DNA of 64,000 nucleotides from Psychroflexus montanilacus (GTDB taxonomy: Bacteria > Bacteroidota > Bacteroidia > Flavobacteriales > Flavobacteriaceae), in contig NZ_JAIQZC010000004.1 of assembly GCF_020164535.1 (NCBI RefSeq), positions 248,001-312,000 of the forward strand. Direction: 5' to 3'. The notes beneath the pieces are model-generated. The model was given only the letters and a program-made list of their open reading frames with translations. It was not told the origin of the DNA and did not search any database. Positions 62,362 through 64,000 of this stretch are shown here, piece after piece; the first letter of the stretch is position 1; each line of letters begins with the position of its first letter. The position numbers and the translations under genes are program-made.

Positions 62362-62895
62362 ATGATTAATTATATAAAAGTTACTAAGACAAACTATCAA
62401 GATCAAAGCCTAAAGCTTAGAGATCTCTATCTCGATACGTTTACCAAAGGACTCTCGGCTCAGCATATCGAATCTGAAGATGCCGAGGTCTATCTCCAAC
62501 AGCTTTTTGAAAGGGGGTATGCCATCCTTGGCTTTTCAGAAAAACAGCTAGTTGCAGCTTTAATTGCTACTCCCCCAAGCTTTGACCAGGAACGCCCTGA
62601 TCACCTCAAAGACAATTATTCTGATGCTGAAACTTTATACATCGCCGAAGTCCTGGTCGATAAAGAGTTTCGCGGCAGGGGGCTTGGTAAAGGCTTATTT
62701 GAAGAATTTGAAGCTACATTGAACCCTGATATAACCCATGTTTTGCTCAGGGTATGGAGCAAAAATGAAATTGCTGTTCAACTTTATAAAAATTCAGGTT
62801 TTAATGAATGCGGAAGTATTTTTCAAGAAAAATTAAAGCCCATTTCTAAAGAACCTTTTGAAATGGAAAAAATCTACATGCTTAAGTCCTATTAA
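62362..62895 (+). CDS. GNAT-family N-acetyltransferase
   Basis: The product is 177 residues from ATG 62362 (MINYIKVTKTNYQDQSLKLR); a TTG nine bases upstream is less likely. The acetyl-CoA-binding motif A is IAEVLVDKEFRGRGLGKGLF, with VLLRVWSKNEIAVQLYKNSG as motif B. The acceptor is unknown. ovoA starts 8 bases after its stop, so the two genes are translationally close, and a link to ovothiol or thiol-histidine metabolism is plausible but inferred. Confidence 0.88.
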   Translation: MINYIKVTKTNYQDQSLKLRDLYLDTFTKGLSAQHIESEDAEVYLQQLFERGYAILGFSEKQLVAALIATPPSFDQERPDHLKDNYSDAETLYIAEVLVDKEFRGRGLGKGLFEEFEATLNPDITHVLLRVWSKNEIAVQLYKNSGFNECGSIFQEKLKPISKEPFEMEKIYMLKSY

Positions 62896-62903
62896 GGAAA
62901 ACT

Positions 62904-64000
62904 ATGAAAGAATTTAATATAAAAACACCGGTTTTAACTGAAGGCAGTGTTGAAGATAAGCGCCAAGAAATCCTCGATTATTTCAACAGAACCTTTGAGC
63001 TGGATACTCAGCTTTACAACACTTTAAAAGACGAAGAGGCCTTCTATATGAGAGCCGATCCACTTCGTCATCCTATCATATTTTATTACGGGCACACCAG
63101 TGTGTTTTTTGTCAATAAATTGGTCCTTGCCGGACTACTGCCTGAACATATCAATCCGCATTTTGAGTCGATTTTTGCTATTGGCGTGGATGAAATGTCC
63201 TGGGACGACCTCAACGAAGAAAATTACGACTGGCCTACAGTTGCCGAGGTTCGAGAGTACCGCAAAACCGTTAAAGCTGAGATTACCAAACTCATTAAAG
63301 AATTGCCTCTGGAGTTGCCTATCAACTGGGAAAATGCTTTCTGGCCTATCCTCATGGGGATTGAGCATCAAAACATTCATATCGAAACCTCATCTGTACT
63401 CATCCGTCAACTCCCGATTGAGAAATTGCAAACCGGTATCTTTACCAACGTATGTCATGAAGATCATTCTGTAGTTGCCAACGAATTAATAGCCATCAAA
63501 GGCTCCGAAATTCAATTAGGTAAAGTTCCAAATCACCCACTTTACGGCTGGGACTTAGAGTACGGTAGTTTTGAAGAACAGGTAGAAGATTTTAAAGCTT
63601 CCAAATATTTAGTCTCTAATGCTGAGTTTTTAGAGTTCATCGAAGACGGAGGCTATCAGGACAAAAAGTGGTGGACCGAAGAGGGCTGGTCCTGGTGTAC
63701 TTATAAAGAAGCTGAGCATCCTCAATTCTGGATTAAGGAAAACGACAGTTACAAGTTACGATTAATGACCCAAATTGTTCCTATGAAATGGAGCTTCCCG
63801 GCAGAAATCAACTACCTGGAAGCCAAGGCCTTTTGCAACTGGAAGTCTGCCAAAACCGGCAAAACACTCCGCTTACCCACAGAGGCAGAGTGGTATAAGT
63901 TAATCGAAGTGAGCCAGGTAAAAGACGCCATCGAATGGGATGTCGCTCCAGGTAACATCAATCTCGAGCATTACAGCTCTTCCTGTCCCGTGGACAGCTT
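62904..64000 (+). CDS. ovoA: 5-histidylcysteine sulfoxide synthase OvoA, N-terminal part (gene leaves at the right edge)
   Basis: From ATG 62904 the frame stays open to the window end, giving 365 residues of a longer protein. The DinB-like domain has HPIIFYYGHTSVFF and the iron motif HX3HXE (His155, His159, Glu161 in GIEHQNIHIETSS). The FGE-sulfatase-like domain starts at about 215 (WWTEEGWSWCTYKE, MKWSFPAEINYLEAKAFCNW, RLPTEAEWYK). OvoA couples cysteine to histidine with oxygen, the first step of ovothiol synthesis. EgtB-type enzymes are related, but the GYQDKKWW region and the size fit OvoA better. Confidence 0.88.
   Translation, partial: MKEFNIKTPVLTEGSVEDKRQEILDYFNRTFELDTQLYNTLKDEEAFYMRADPLRHPIIFYYGHTSVFFVNKLVLAGLLPEHINPHFESIFAIGVDEMSWDDLNEENYDWPTVAEVREYRKTVKAEITKLIKELPLELPINWENAFWPILMGIEHQNIHIETSSVLIRQLPIEKLQTGIFTNVCHEDHSVVANELIAIKGSEIQLGKVPNHPLYGWDLEYGSFEEQVEDFKASKYLVSNAEFLEFIEDGGYQDKKWWTEEGWSWCTYKEAEHPQFWIKENDSYKLRLMTQIVPMKWSFPAEINYLEAKAFCNWKSAKTGKTLRLPTEAEWYKLIEVSQVKDAIEWDVAPGNINLEHYSSSCPVDS

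Overview
The window looks like a chromosomal segment of a member of the Flavobacteriaceae (Bacteroidota). It is AT-rich. The gliding-motility genes gldD, gldE and gldH sit in their usual settings (mutY-ssb-gldE-gldD, and ricT-gldH-PBP1A). Shine-Dalgarno sequences are rare, starts are preceded by A-rich stretches, and several genes have a TAnnTTTG-type -7 box of the Bacteroidota primary sigma factor. The genus cannot be settled from the sequence. No rRNA, tRNA, CRISPR array, prophage or intact insertion sequence was found.

Layout. 1-7.8 kb: the end of an ATP-dependent DNA ligase, a CIA30-domain protein, an alkyladenine glycosylase, an AraC-type regulator divergent from the haem genes hemA-hemC-hemD, and a secreted EEP hydrolase. 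8-17.5 kb: a pair of M16 peptidase genes, rplU-rpmA, a thioesterase, a SPOR protein, and a three-gene unit of lipoprotein, ECF sigma factor and membrane-anchored probable anti-sigma/beta-barrel protein. 17.6-23.4 kb: recA, then a 770-base leader region and the methionine operon metY-osmC-metX-hom. The leader holds a SAM-I riboswitch flanked by two small leader-type ORFs; it is the most interesting part of the window. 23.4-32 kb: an accessory stretch with dispersed repeats, an antitoxin followed by a frameshifted YoeB-type toxin, trhO, an AT-rich HEPN-motif protein, a decayed membrane-protein gene, a second EEP hydrolase and an EamA transporter.

32-48.8 kb: a lipoprotein metallo-hydrolase, an alpha/beta hydrolase, gldD-gldE-ssb-mutY, divergent HU with a 29-residue basic peptide and RNase G, recX, a cupin-8 protein, bioB, a ketoacyl synthase, ricT-gldH-PBP1A and queD. 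49-64 kb: a 2OG-Fe(II) oxygenase, a SpecificRecomb-type membrane protein, serA, an ABC exporter, a secreted amidohydrolase, a CBS protein, an HDAC-like protein, a repeat-filled gap, a long PLP-dependent enzyme of the Cys/Met-metabolism fold, a methyltransferase, and a GNAT gene placed directly before ovoA, which runs off the right edge.

How the genes fit together. Sulfur and one-carbon metabolism recurs (metY, metX, hom, the PLP enzyme, ovoA, bioB, the SAM riboswitch). DNA maintenance (ligase, AAG, recA, recX, ssb, mutY) and the cell envelope with gliding (gldD/E/H, PBP1A, SPOR protein) are the other themes. The most novel-looking signal is the metY leader. There the 3' strand of the SAM aptamer P1 helix ends six bases before the ATG of a small ORF whose last 15 residues are more than half Met and Cys.
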